Shown in pieces: positions 18,000 to 26,770 of a DNA stretch of 64,000 bases. Made by a program: the position numbers and the translations under genes. How positions within the stretch are numbered: position 1 is the first letter of the stretch; every line of letters starts with the position of its first letter. The notes beneath the pieces were generated by a model. That model was not told where the DNA came from. It saw nothing but the letters and a program-made list of their open reading frames with translations, and did not search any database. Source of the stretch: Williamsia sp. Lineage in GTDB: Bacteria; Bacteroidota; Bacteroidia; Chitinophagales; Chitinophagaceae. The stretch spans positions 1 to 64,000 of the forward strand of contig JADCRZ010000018.1 of the NCBI GenBank assembly GCA_015069695.1. The letters are read 5' to 3'.

Positions 18000-18110
18000 G
18001 ATCCTGTTTGTTAACTAGGTAGTCGTTTAATAATAAAACCCTGAATAGTCAGGGTACTCCACAAGCCCTCCCCGGGAAGTAAACCGGATCCGGCGCTTGT
18101 ACAGATTGGA

Positions 18111-18491
18111 TTACTTCTTCGGTGCTTTTTTCTTACCGGCAACCGTCTTGCGTTTTCCCTTGCGGGTGCGGCTATTGGTACGGGTGCGCTGTCCACGAAC
18201 GGGAAGTCCTTTGCGGTGACGCAGACCGCGGTAGCAAGCAATATCCAGCAAACGCTTGATATTGAGTTGCACTTCGGAGCGCAGCTGGCCTTCCACTTTA
18301 AATTCATTGGTGATGAGCGTACGAATTGCATTCAATTCATCGTCATTCCATTGATTTACTTTTTTGTTTACATCAATACCTGCGGTATTGAGGATGTATT
18401 TGGCTGTAGAAGGACCAATACCATAGATATAGGTAAGGCCTATCTCTCCTCTTTTGTTCTTTGGTAAATCAACACCGGCTATACGAGCCAT
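18111..18491 (-). CDS. rpsM: 30S ribosomal protein S13
   Basis: 126 residues starting [26 protein letters not shown] and including [25 protein letters not shown], the S13 signature. The C-terminus is Lys-rich. It bridges the 30S head and the 50S subunit. Position in the operon after rpmJ is the conserved one. Confidence 0.98.
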   Translation of the reverse strand: MARIAGVDLPKNKRGEIGLTYIYGIGPSTAKYILNTAGIDVNKKVNQWNDDELNAIRTLITNEFKVEGQLRSEVQLNIKRLLDIACYRGLRHRKGLPVRGQRTRTNSRTRKGKRKTVAGKKKAPKK

Positions 18492-18575
18492 ATTTCTAGT
18501 TTAGTTTTATGATATTATCTGCTGTTTTCCGGAAACAACAAAAGGCAAATACTTTACTTGCCTCGCTAGTTTACC

Positions 18576-18692
18576 TTATCCCTGTCTTTGTTTGAAACGG
18601 GGATTCTTTTTGTTGATGACATACAATTTGCCCTTCCTTCTCACGATCTTGCACTCCTGGCTTCTTTTCTTGATCGATGCACGTACTCTCAT
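18576..18692 (-). CDS. rpmJ: 50S ribosomal protein L36, zinc-free form
   Basis: This 38-residue gene is too short for the ORF track. The minus strand reads [20 protein letters not shown] and ends in FKQRQG before TAA. It has a single Cys, so the usual CX2CX12CX4H zinc site is absent and it belongs to the C-minus group. It lies 83 nt after infA and 84 nt before rpsM, exactly where L36 belongs. Confidence 0.96.
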   Translation of the reverse strand: MRVRASIKKRSQECKIVRRKGKLYVINKKNPRFKQRQG

Positions 18693-18775
18693 ATCCGATG
18701 TTTTTGCAGAGCTTACACTCTGTGTTTGTTTAGATTTATCTTTTTTACCCGCCCCGCCTGTTTACCAAAACAAGC

Positions 18776-18994
18776 TTATTTATAGCGGAAAATAATTCTT
18801 CCTCTTGTCAAATCGTACGGACTCATCTCTACCCCGACCTTATCGCCAGGCAGGATCCTGATGTAGTGCATTCTCATTTTTCCGGAGATGGTAGCCAAGA
18901 TCTCATGGCCATTTTCTAACTTCACTCTGAACATCGCGTTGGACAGGGCTTCTATAATTGTACCATCTTGTTTAATGAGTGCTTGCTTCGCCAT
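18776..18994 (-). CDS. infA: Translation initiation factor IF-1
   Basis: 72-residue single OB-fold protein: [60 protein letters not shown]. It binds the 30S A site during initiation. It is the first gene of this operon. In many Bacteroidota infA follows secY and map, but here an unrelated gene and a promoter lie upstream. Confidence 0.97.
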   Translation of the reverse strand: MAKQALIKQDGTIIEALSNAMFRVKLENGHEILATISGKMRMHYIRILPGDKVGVEMSPYDLTRGRIIFRYK

Positions 18995-19010
18995 ACTGTT
19001 TTTGGGAGCG

Positions 19011-19018
19011 CAAAGATA
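19011..19018 (-). promoter_or_regulatory. -7 element of the infA-rplQ operon promoter
   Basis: The minus strand carries TATCTTTG, an exact TAnnTTTG, 17 nt before the infA ATG. The -33 region is T-rich but has no clear TTTG at the right distance. Confidence 0.6.
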
Positions 19019-19116
19019 ACAAAACCTGCCGAATTAACAGAAAAAAATAATTTTCATTTTTGTGAAAACGCTTTCTGCTTCCGGCAGCCCTTGAAAATAG
19101 AGCGGAATGGGACAAA

Positions 19117-19515
19117 CTAGTTGCGGGCGAGCGTAACTTTTGTCATCTGAAGATAATGGTTCTGAAGCTCGTGCACAGGGATAGCCTGGTTCAGGTGCCG
19201 GCGGTCTTCCCGGTACCAGATATCCATTTTTGAGAAATTGCCCTTCTCGGGTAAGAATATCCTGAAAGGTCCCTTTACATACTTGACGGACCCGTCTCCG
19301 TTTTCCTGTTTTTCAAAATTGAGCTTGTTCAACTGTTCTTCATCCAGCGTGATGGGATAAAGTTCTTCCGGACCAAACCAGAACTCCTGTACCCTTGTTT
19401 GTACAAGGGCCTTTTTTTCTTCTGTATTGAGCTTGTTTACAACACCTTCCCATTTGTCCCCTTCGAAATCCGCCAGAACAAAATCACCTACTTTCAGATC
19501 CTGGAATTTTATCAT
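19117..19515 (-). CDS. Conserved hypothetical protein (132 aa)
   Basis: I do not recognise a named family. The 132-residue sequence has no signal peptide. It starts MIKFQDLKVGDFVLADFEGDKW, which resembles a small SH3/Tudor-like beta barrel binding module, followed by EGVVNKLNTEEKKALVQT and a charged, aromatic-rich second half (WYREDRRHLNQAIPVHELQ). It is probably cytoplasmic. A start in the same strand but longer frame on the plus side (19399) overlaps it antisense; the present ORF has better composition and is the one I accept. Confidence 0.6.
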   Translation of the reverse strand: MIKFQDLKVGDFVLADFEGDKWEGVVNKLNTEEKKALVQTRVQEFWFGPEELYPITLDEEQLNKLNFEKQENGDGSVKYVKGPFRIFLPEKGNFSKMDIWYREDRRHLNQAIPVHELQNHYLQMTKVTLARN

Positions 19516-19671
19516 AGAACAGTCAATTTATATTTTTCGAATGTACGAAATGGAATAAAAATTCCAAATAAAAAGCCCATTTTATCAGAAGGTTCCCTCC
19601 TGCCACCTATCTTTCCGGGAATCCGCTACCAACCCGGCAGGGAATGTAACTTGCACCTTTTAATCGAAAAA

Positions 19672-20166
19672 GTGAAACGGATCGGTTTATTATCAGACAC
19701 GCACCATTTTCTTGACGAGCAGGTGTTTACCTATTTCGAACACTGTGATGAAATATGGCATGCAGGCGACTTTGGCACCATCGAGATCGCCGACAGGCTG
19801 CAGGCATTTCGTCCCCTCACAGGTGTATATGGCAATATAGATGGCAGGGACATCCGCACTGTTTACCCCGAACAAAAAAAATGGCGCTGTGAGGAGGTGG
19901 ATGTTTTTATGATCCACATCGGCGGCTATCCGGGCAGGTACGCACCCGGTATAAAAAAACAACTGACCGAACACCCTACCCGGTTGTTTATCAGCGGGCA
20001 CTCACACATACCGCGCGTACAGGCCGATCCGCAGCTGGGTTGTTTGCACATGAACCCGGGTGCAGCCGGCAAACAAGGCTGGCATAAGGTAAGGACCATC
20101 CTGCGTTTTGCCATAGTCGGAAAACAAATAAAAGATTGTGAGCTGATTGAACTGGGAAGCAGGTAA
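19672..20166 (+). CDS. YfcE-type metallophosphoesterase
   Basis: 164-residue calcineurin-like phosphodiesterase. The motifs follow in order: RIGLLSDTH (D-x-H), DEIWHAGDFG (GD), GVYGNIDG (GNxD/N), MIHIGG and ISGHSHIPR (GHSH), with N-P-G-A near the end, as in the YfcE/MJ0936 family. I take the GTG at 19672, directly before the first motif. The ORF-track ATG at 19399 adds 91 residues that overlap the opposite-strand gene and do not look conserved. Substrate is probably a small phosphodiester. Confidence 0.82.
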   Translation: MKRIGLLSDTHHFLDEQVFTYFEHCDEIWHAGDFGTIEIADRLQAFRPLTGVYGNIDGRDIRTVYPEQKKWRCEEVDVFMIHIGGYPGRYAPGIKKQLTEHPTRLFISGHSHIPRVQADPQLGCLHMNPGAAGKQGWHKVRTILRFAIVGKQIKDCELIELGSR

Positions 20167-20259
20167 AGACCTGGAAAACACATTCAGAACTATCTGCCGG
20201 CAGCCTGCCCTGGCCTGGTTTTTAAGAGAACATTATCGACTGCCCTTTCTAAAATGGAG

Positions 20260-20267
20260 TAGTTTTG
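20260..20267 (+). promoter_or_regulatory. -7 promoter element of the TPR lipoprotein gene
   Basis: TAGTTTTG matches TAnnTTTG and ends only 4 nt before the ATG at 20272, so the message would be leaderless or nearly so. Confidence 0.5.
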
Positions 20268-20271
20268 ACGC

Positions 20272-21276
20272 ATGCGCATTTTTTTGCAGAAGCTTGCCGG
20301 ATTGCTGCTGACTCTTTGGCTTTGCAGCTGCCATTCACCTGAGAACAACAGGGCCTCCCGCTCAGCCGTGTTGCACAGCCAGTCTTTTGCACAGCTGACC
20401 GACAGCATCAGCCGGTTCCCCCACGAAGCCCGCTTGTATCTTGACCGGGCTACCCTGCTTACCCAGCAAAACTTTCACGAAATCGCTACAGCCGATTACC
20501 AGCACGCCTGGAAGCTCCGGCCCGATGAAGCCACAGCCCTGGCTTATACCTCCAACCTGTTCCTGACCGGCCAGGAAGAAGCTGCCATCAAACTGCTGCA
20601 CCAGTGCACCCAATCATTTCCGGCCAATCCGGAATTCGCCCGCCGCCTGAGTGAAGCCTATGTTCAAAAAGGGGAGATTCAAAAAGCACTGACCCAGTAC
20701 ACGCTGCTGCTGCAGAACGACTCAGCCAATTTTGATGCCTGGTACCAGAAAGGCTTGTTGCAGGCCCAGCGCAAAGACACTGCTGGCGCGATCTCTTCCT
20801 TTGAAAGGGCTTATCAGCTGCAACCGCTCCAGCTGTATGGCATTTCACTGGCCGATCTATACGCCGAAACTGGGAACCCGCTTGCTTTGCAGCTATGTGA
20901 TAGCCTGATCGGTGTCGACTCCCTGCAAAGAACAACCGATGCCCTGTTTATCAAAGGTGTTTACTTTAGCAATACGCATCAGTACGAGCAGGCACTCCAC
21001 CAGTACGAATCCTGTATCCGCAGAGACTGGAAATTTGTAGAGGCCTACATAGAAAAAGGCATTATCCTGTTCAACCAGCAAAACATCGATGAGGCCCTCA
21101 ATACATTTGCTGTTGCTGCCAAGATAGCTGTTACGTATGCACCTGCTTATTACTGGATGGGACGTTGTTATGAAAAGATCGGCAAAACAGATGATGCCCA
21201 GGAAAGCTATGAACGCGCGATCACGCTGAACAGGGACTATCCGGAAGCAGAAGAAGCACTCAGAAAACTAAAGTAG
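20272..21276 (+). CDS. TPR-repeat lipoprotein
   Basis: 334 residues. An N-terminal hydrophobic stretch ends in LWLCSC, a lipobox giving a lipid-anchored Cys, so the protein should be on the periplasmic or outer face of the envelope. The remainder is at least seven tetratricopeptide repeats, e.g. AEAYVQKGEIQKALTQYTLL-like units and a final YYWMGRCYEKIGKTDDAQES. TPR lipoproteins act as scaffolds; no partner is indicated by the neighbours. Confidence 0.8.
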   Translation: MRIFLQKLAGLLLTLWLCSCHSPENNRASRSAVLHSQSFAQLTDSISRFPHEARLYLDRATLLTQQNFHEIATADYQHAWKLRPDEATALAYTSNLFLTGQEEAAIKLLHQCTQSFPANPEFARRLSEAYVQKGEIQKALTQYTLLLQNDSANFDAWYQKGLLQAQRKDTAGAISSFERAYQLQPLQLYGISLADLYAETGNPLALQLCDSLIGVDSLQRTTDALFIKGVYFSNTHQYEQALHQYESCIRRDWKFVEAYIEKGIILFNQQNIDEALNTFAVAAKIAVTYAPAYYWMGRCYEKIGKTDDAQESYERAITLNRDYPEAEEALRKLK

Positions 21277-21406
21277 ATCAGCCTGCTCATTCATCCTTAT
21301 ATACAGCATTCTTTCCTAAAATCCGTTTTGTAAACTGCTGACAGCTAAAACCAGGCAGCCAAGCTTTTTATACAAGTTCCCAGTATCTTTACACCAAACA
21401 CTATCT

Positions 21407-22078
21407 ATGCCTCTTGTGGCTCCTTCGCTGCTGGCGTCTAATTTTCTGCGGTTGCAGGAAGAATGCACTATGCTCAACGAAAGTGAGGCTGACTGGTTTC
21501 ACCTAGACGTGATGGATGGCAGGTTTGTTCCCAATATCAGCTACGGACTGCCGGTCATCGAGCAGCTCCGTCCTACCACCCGGAAGCTTTTTGACGTACA
21601 CCTGATGATAGAAGAACCGGAACGTTACGCAGAGGCATTCAAAAAGGCAGGTGCCGATAGTTTAACCATCCACTACGAGGCCTGCAGGCATCTCCACCGG
21701 AATATCCAGCAAATTAAAGAACTGGGCATGCTGGCCGGCGTAGCCCTCAACCCGCATACACCTGTAGCTTTGCTGAACGATATCATAGCCGATATAGACA
21801 TGGTGCTGATCATGAGTGTGAACCCGGGGTTTGGCGGGCAAAAATTCATCCCGCATTCACTGAACAAAATCAGGACGCTGCGGGGCAGGATCGAAGAGAG
21901 GGGACTTTCTGTGCGCATTGAAGTAGACGGCGGGATCACGGTTGAAAACGCCGCTGCTATCGTGGAAGCAGGCGCCGATGTGCTGGTGGCAGGCAGCACG
22001 GTATTTAAATCTCCTGATCCGAAAGAAACCATCCGGCAGTTAAAACACATCCCGGGACTGCGTACATATACAGTGTAG
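21407..22078 (+). CDS. rpe: Ribulose-phosphate 3-epimerase
   Basis: 223-residue TIM barrel of the pentose phosphate pathway, interconverting ribulose-5-phosphate and xylulose-5-phosphate. Present are VAPSLLASNFLRL, WFHLDVMDGRFVPN, DVHLMIEEPERY, LIMSVNPGFGGQKFI and the C-terminal EVDGGITVENA and VAGSTVF phosphate loop; metal and catalytic residues in these motifs are intact. A -7-like TATCTTTA is at 21384-21391. Confidence 0.96.
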   Translation: MPLVAPSLLASNFLRLQEECTMLNESEADWFHLDVMDGRFVPNISYGLPVIEQLRPTTRKLFDVHLMIEEPERYAEAFKKAGADSLTIHYEACRHLHRNIQQIKELGMLAGVALNPHTPVALLNDIIADIDMVLIMSVNPGFGGQKFIPHSLNKIRTLRGRIEERGLSVRIEVDGGITVENAAAIVEAGADVLVAGSTVFKSPDPKETIRQLKHIPGLRTYTV

Positions 22079-22139
22079 CGGAACCGGATCTGTCTTGCAC
22101 GCCACGCCAATTCCCCCTTGTCAATCAATCAAAGTCAAT

Positions 22140-23609
22140 ATGAAAACCCTTGGCTTCCTACTGCTTATTGTTTTTTCCACACCCATCCTGGCCCAACAGC
22201 TTCAACCCGGCTTCGACAAAGGGGAAGAAACAGAGATGCTGCGCATTGCCAATCAGACAGCTTTGGAGCAGGAAAACTGGAGCACAGCCCTCGTGCCCGC
22301 CCCTGCCCGTTTTCACATGGTGTACCGCTCACCGGTGATGGGCCTGGGCAACCGCTGGGACCTGTGGAGTGATGCCGGACAGGTGGCCGTGATCAGCATC
22401 CGGGGCACTACGCTGGAGGCAGTGAGCTGGCTGGTTAATTTTTACCAGGCCATGGTTCCGGCAAAGGGACAACTTCGTTTGTCCGGTACCGAAGTTTTTC
22501 CTTACGAACTTTCATCCAATCCCAAAGCAGCAGTTCACACCGGCTTCCTGATCGCGATGGCATTTCTATCGAAGGACATTCTTACCAAGATCGATTCCTG
22601 TTACAAAGCAGGTGTGCGGGATTTTATTGTTACCGGCCACAGCCAGGGCGGGGCGATCTCTTACCTGCTTACCTCTTATTTGCACAACCAGCAGCGGCAG
22701 GGCCGGCTTTCTTCCGGCATCCGTTTTAAAACCTATTGCGGTGCCTCGCCCAAAACCGGCAATCTTTTTTATGCGTACGACTATGAAGCCATGACCCAGA
22801 ACGGCTGGGCTTTTAATGTAGTCAATTCAGCCGACTGGGTTCCGGAAGCCGGTATCTCTATCCAGACCTTCAACGATTTTAATACGACCAATCCCTTTGT
22901 AAACGCCAGGAAACTGATCAAAAAGCAAAAATTTCCCAATAACCTGGTAGGCCGTTATGTATACAACCGATTGGATAAAATTACGCTGCGGGCACAACGG
23001 CGCTTTCGCAGAAACATGGGCAACTTGACATCGCGTTTTGTAAAAAGTTATTTAAAGGGGTTCGAGCCTCCCCAGTATGCCAACACCAGCAATTACGTGC
23101 GTGCCGGAACCACCATTGTGCTGATGGCTGATGAGGCGTATTACAAATCGTATCCTGATGACCCTGCAAAGATTTTTATCCATCATTTTCCCGCGCCCTA
23201 TCTTTACCTGTTGGACAAGCTCCAATTAAACGGGACTTCCAATCAACCCATGCCACCAGCTCCATCGTTAAGCGGCGCCTGGGAACTCAACTATATTTCC
23301 GGCCGCAGGATTGCATTTGAAGGACTTTATCCCAACAAAAAGCCGTTTGTTCAATTCGACCAGGATGCGGGCCGGGTAAGTGGCAACACCAGCTGCAACA
23401 GCTTTGCAGGCCCTTTTAAAATAAATGGATCTTCCATCAGTTTTGCGGAACCATTGGCAACCACCCGCATGGCCTGTCCCGGCGAAGGAGAGCAGGCATT
23501 TCTGGACATGCTGAAAAAAGTCAATGGCTATGCGATAACAGATGGCAAGGTGCTGACTTTTCTGATCGGTGATGTGGCGGTCATGCGTTTTGCAAAAAAG
23601 GAGCTGTAA
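22140..23609 (+). CDS. Exported class 3 lipase fused to a META domain
   Basis: 489 residues from the ATG at 22140, which begins a good signal peptide (MKTLGFLLLIVFSTPILAQ); the ORF-track start is 15 codons earlier and reads non-signal sequence. Residues ~60-270 form a class 3 lipase-like alpha/beta hydrolase with FIVTGHSQGGAISYLL (nucleophile Ser168) and SADWVPE downstream. The last ~110 residues are a META/HslJ domain: LSGAWELNYISG, then VSGNTSCNSFAGPF and TTRMACPGEGEQAFL. META domains are usually stand-alone, so fusion to a lipase is notable. Substrate unknown. Confidence 0.78.
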   Translation: MKTLGFLLLIVFSTPILAQQLQPGFDKGEETEMLRIANQTALEQENWSTALVPAPARFHMVYRSPVMGLGNRWDLWSDAGQVAVISIRGTTLEAVSWLVNFYQAMVPAKGQLRLSGTEVFPYELSSNPKAAVHTGFLIAMAFLSKDILTKIDSCYKAGVRDFIVTGHSQGGAISYLLTSYLHNQQRQGRLSSGIRFKTYCGASPKTGNLFYAYDYEAMTQNGWAFNVVNSADWVPEAGISIQTFNDFNTTNPFVNARKLIKKQKFPNNLVGRYVYNRLDKITLRAQRRFRRNMGNLTSRFVKSYLKGFEPPQYANTSNYVRAGTTIVLMADEAYYKSYPDDPAKIFIHHFPAPYLYLLDKLQLNGTSNQPMPPAPSLSGAWELNYISGRRIAFEGLYPNKKPFVQFDQDAGRVSGNTSCNSFAGPFKINGSSISFAEPLATTRMACPGEGEQAFLDMLKKVNGYAITDGKVLTFLIGDVAVMRFAKKEL

Positions 23610-23836
23610 GCTTTACGCCTGCTTTCATGATCCTGAACTGTTGCAGCCTGCAGCTGCAGAAGGATGAGAAGAATATTCCCCGGTTTTCAATCGCGCTGGC
23701 TCTTTGAAACCAAAAGATTGTTAAGAATACTGGCAGGATCCAAGAAAGTATGCTTTTTGATACACTTCCCGGTATCATCTTGTCAGCACGCATCCTGACG
23801 GATATAAATCAATTATTAAACAACCTCAGTAAAACT

Positions 23837-24175
23837 ATGAAACAGATTCTCGCAACGCTGGTATTCTCAACGATTTGCCTGATCTCATTTTCCCAGGACA
23901 AAACAGACACTAAAGTTCAGAAAGCAAAGACCAATGTAAAGAACACAGCCGATGATATAAAAGACAAGGCTGAAAAACATACTGATACCCTTGCGCAGGC
24001 CATTGACCGTACAGGCCATAAAGCAAAGAAGGCAGTAAAAAAAGCAGGCAATGAAGTAGCCAGCACAGCAAAAAAAGCTGGCCAGGAAACAAAAAGCGCT
24101 GCAAAAAATGCAGATAAGAAAACCGACTCTTTGGTAAAGAAGGTGATTCCGGGCGCGCACAAAGTAGACAATTGA
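23837..24175 (+). CDS. Exported Lys/Ala-rich helical (LEA-like) protein
   Basis: 112 residues from ATG 23837 with a signal peptide (MKQILATLVFSTICLISFSQ). The mature part is almost wholly Lys/Ala/Thr/Asp with recurring motifs such as AKKAVKKAGNEV and STAKKAGQETKSAAKN, an 11-residue-like amphipathic pattern of late-embryogenesis-abundant or apolipoprotein-like helices. Such proteins are associated with desiccation or membrane stress; here that is only analogy. The ORF-track start 29 codons upstream lacks a signal. Confidence 0.65.
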   Translation: MKQILATLVFSTICLISFSQDKTDTKVQKAKTNVKNTADDIKDKAEKHTDTLAQAIDRTGHKAKKAVKKAGNEVASTAKKAGQETKSAAKNADKKTDSLVKKVIPGAHKVDN

Positions 24176-24191
24176 TTGCTGGAACAGGCTG

Positions 24192-24248
24192 TTCCATAAA
24201 AAAAGGATTCCGGGTGTTATAAACAATCCGGAATCCTTTTTTATGGAA
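24192..24248. terminator. Bidirectional terminator
   Basis: The stem TTCCATAAAAAAAGGATTCC / GGAATCCTTTTTTATGGAA (with one extra A) plus CCGG closes on a 14-nt loop, between two convergent genes. It is very strong and symmetrical. Confidence 0.88.
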
Positions 24249-24252
24249 GCAG

Positions 24253-24777
24253 TCACAGCTCAGCCACAACTGCTGTAATGGCCGGGTCTTTTCTGTAGTG
24301 GTAAGTTGTGCTCTTTGAGCCTATCTGCAAGGAAGTCAGCTTCTGTCCCTGCAAATGACCTTCTGCCGTATAAACCAGGTTCAGCGGACTGCTGCCGTTC
24401 TTTTTTTCCAGTTGCAGCAATTCTTTTACAGGAATGGTCATGGCCGTATTGGCACCATCTGCGTCGGTAAACTTCCATTCTTTTACGATTCCTCCATTTG
24501 CATCCTTGATCAGGATCCGGCGCCCTTTGGCAATCTTGTTTGGTGCATTGCACTGGGAATAATAAATCACCAGGCGGTCGTTGATATTGCTTTTGTCCAG
24601 CTGCAGGCTTTCCAGGCTGAGCGGCTTGTCCACTGTTTGTTTTACAAGAAGCCTGTTGTTCAGATAAATTTCATAGCTGTCGAGTCCGGCTGTTGCAGAC
24701 TGGGTAAATGCCAGAAAAAACAAGGTGAAAAAAGCAGCCAGCGGAGCAAAGCGTTTTGTGAAGGGGGTGTGTTGCAT
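24253..24777 (-). CDS. Exported hypothetical protein
   Basis: 174 residues from the ATG at 24777, which starts a signal peptide (MQHTPFTKRFAPLAAFFTLFFLAFTQSATA). The mature protein begins LDSYEIYLNNRLLVKQTVDKPLSLESLQLDK, a beta-rich pattern, and has a YSQCNAPNKIAKGRRI segment. It resembles uncharacterised Bacteroidota secreted proteins; no function is assigned. It is followed by the shared terminator. Confidence 0.6.
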   Translation of the reverse strand: MQHTPFTKRFAPLAAFFTLFFLAFTQSATAGLDSYEIYLNNRLLVKQTVDKPLSLESLQLDKSNINDRLVIYYSQCNAPNKIAKGRRILIKDANGGIVKEWKFTDADGANTAMTIPVKELLQLEKKNGSSPLNLVYTAEGHLQGQKLTSLQIGSKSTTYHYRKDPAITAVVAEL

Positions 24778-25011
24778 AAAATATTTTTTTTGTGAATAAT
24801 TGTAGCACAAAGCAACTCATTGCGCCTCTGCTCTCCTATCTTCTTTGATTAACGGGCTGAAATCCTTGACTATCAGCAAAAAAAATCTCTACAGTGTTCA
24901 GCTTCCGGGTCTGCATGCTTTCTCTGTTGCACTGCTTTGCGTTTCATCAGGCAAAGGCATCCATTCACATAAACCATTTCCGGATCTGGCCTGTGAGCGA
25001 TATATTTAAGG

Positions 25012-26034
25012 ATGAAATTCTTCTGGAAATACAAGCTTGATCATGTTATTTTCTGGAGTATAACCATTGCTTACTATGCTTATATCAAGAGCTCACTCCT
25101 GTTGAAAGCAGGTTTTCACCAGTACCTGCTCGATGTGCTGGTGCGCAATTTTATGCTGGCCTGTATCTGTTATTTCAACATCTACATTTTGTTTCCCCGG
25201 TATTTCAAAAGGGGACGCTATGCCTGGTATGTAAGCGCGCTGCTGGCCTGTCTTCTTCTTTACACCTTTGTCAAAAACGGGCACGACAGGTGGGTGCTCG
25301 GAGGACTGGCAGGCAGTGCTGCCAGCCAGAATTTATTCTCCAATTCCTATTTCAATTTTTCCAATGCGCTGTTCTACCTGGCTTTTTTGCTGGCCCTGGA
25401 ATTAAGCAAGAAATGGTACCAGCAGCAACAGCTGCTTCAGCAGATGCAGGTTGAAAAGCTGCAGACCGAGCTGCGGTATCTGAAAGCGCAAATGAATCCG
25501 CATTTCTTGTTTAATTCCATCAACACGATTTATTTCCAGATCGACCGGAAAAACAGGGAAGCCCGTGAATCGGTAGAAAAATTTTCTGAATTGCTCCGCT
25601 ATCAATTGTATGAATGCAATGAAGACAGGATACCGATCGAAAAAGAAATTGAATATTTAAGGAGCTATGTTGACCTGCAGCGCCTGCGCAAGCATGCAAA
25701 CTATTGCATCCGGTTTCATGCAGGTGATGAAGTACAGCAGTTTTGTATTGCTCCGCTGTTGCTGATCTCTTTTGTAGAAAATGCATTTAAACACGTATCC
25801 ACTTACACGGACCGGATCAATACAATCCAAGTATTGCTTGAACGGCAAAACGGCGACTTTATGTTCCGGGTTGCCAATTCAAAAGACAACGACCGCCTTC
25901 CGCCCAACGACAAGGGCATCGGATTGAAAAACGTGCGGCGAAGACTGGAATTGTTGTATGCGAACAAGTACGATCTGGTTGTAAAAAATGAAGAAACTCT
26001 TTTCTCTGTTCAACTAAAACTCCGGCTGCCATGA
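25012..26034 (+). CDS. LytS/YehU-type sensor histidine kinase
   Basis: 340-residue membrane kinase. Four hydrophobic segments occupy about residues 12-130. A short coiled coil (KKWYQQQQLLQQMQVEKLQTEL) leads to the His_kinase domain LKAQMNPHFLFNSI with the phosphorylated His164. The ATPase part has SFVENAFKH (N box) and GIGLKNVRRRLELLY (G box). No extracellular sensor domain is present, so the signal is probably membrane-related. It overlaps the response-regulator gene by 4 nt (ATGA) and the pair is translationally coupled. The -7-like TATATTTA at 25001-25008 ends 3 nt before the ATG. Confidence 0.9.
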   Translation: MKFFWKYKLDHVIFWSITIAYYAYIKSSLLLKAGFHQYLLDVLVRNFMLACICYFNIYILFPRYFKRGRYAWYVSALLACLLLYTFVKNGHDRWVLGGLAGSAASQNLFSNSYFNFSNALFYLAFLLALELSKKWYQQQQLLQQMQVEKLQTELRYLKAQMNPHFLFNSINTIYFQIDRKNREARESVEKFSELLRYQLYECNEDRIPIEKEIEYLRSYVDLQRLRKHANYCIRFHAGDEVQQFCIAPLLLISFVENAFKHVSTYTDRINTIQVLLERQNGDFMFRVANSKDNDRLPPNDKGIGLKNVRRRLELLYANKYDLVVKNEETLFSVQLKLRLP

Positions 26035-26750
26035 AAATACCCTGCCTGATCATCGACGATGAACCATTCGCCCAAAAAGGAATGGAAGAGTATGTACGCG
26101 AAACAGATTTCCTGGAGCTGGTAGCCACCTGCGACAGTGCCGTAAAAGCTTATTCTATCCTGCACAAGGAAGCGGTTCAGCTGATTCTGCTCGATATAGA
26201 TATGCCCAAGCTTTCCGGCATCGAGTTTTTGCGATCGCTCAAAAATCCCCCGGCGGCCATCTTTATCACTGCCTATTCCCAATACGCCCTGGAGAGCTAT
26301 GAGCTGGACATCATCGATTACCTGGTGAAGCCTGTTTCCTTTCAGCGGTTCTGCAAAGCCGTGGGCAAAGCAAGAGATTTTCTGTCCAAAAAAGAAGGTG
26401 ATCCATGGGTAGTAAAAGAAGAGAATTATTTCTTTTTAAAGGTAAACAGCAAGTTTGAAAAGATCGCTTATGAAGAAGTGTTGTTTGTGGAAGCCCTGCA
26501 AAACTATGTCTCCGTCCATCTCCGCCATAAAAAACTGATCAGTTACTTAACCCTTTCAAGCCTTGAAAAGCAGCTTCCGCCGGAACATTTTATGCGGGTG
26601 CACAAGTCTTACCTGGTAGCTCTGAACAAGATAGACACACTGGAAGGCAATGTGATTGCTATTGGGGGACAGCAGATTCCGGTGAGCCGGAGTACCAAGG
26701 AGCAATTGATGCACCGGGTAGTGGCTTCCAAGCTCGTAAAGCGGCAATAG
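26031..26750 (+). CDS. LytTR-family response regulator
   Basis: 239 residues. The receiver domain has the acidic pair IIDDEP, phospho-acceptor Asp55 in LLDIDMP, ITAYS and the conserved Lys100 in YLVKP. From about residue 135 the LytTR DNA-binding domain reads FLKVNSKFEKIAYEEVLFVEALQNYV and MRVHKSYLVALNKID. It partners with the overlapping kinase gene. The target genes are unknown; the sulfatase behind it is convergent and not obviously controlled by it. Confidence 0.92.
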   Translation: MKIPCLIIDDEPFAQKGMEEYVRETDFLELVATCDSAVKAYSILHKEAVQLILLDIDMPKLSGIEFLRSLKNPPAAIFITAYSQYALESYELDIIDYLVKPVSFQRFCKAVGKARDFLSKKEGDPWVVKEENYFFLKVNSKFEKIAYEEVLFVEALQNYVSVHLRHKKLISYLTLSSLEKQLPPEHFMRVHKSYLVALNKIDTLEGNVIAIGGQQIPVSRSTKEQLMHRVVASKLVKRQ

Positions 26751-26770
26751 GGTAAAAGCACAAACCAGCC

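Noticed and set aside
19399-19671. Upstream extension of the metallophosphoesterase ORF
   Set aside because: It overlaps the coding part of an opposite-strand gene, and the motifs start right after the GTG at 19672.
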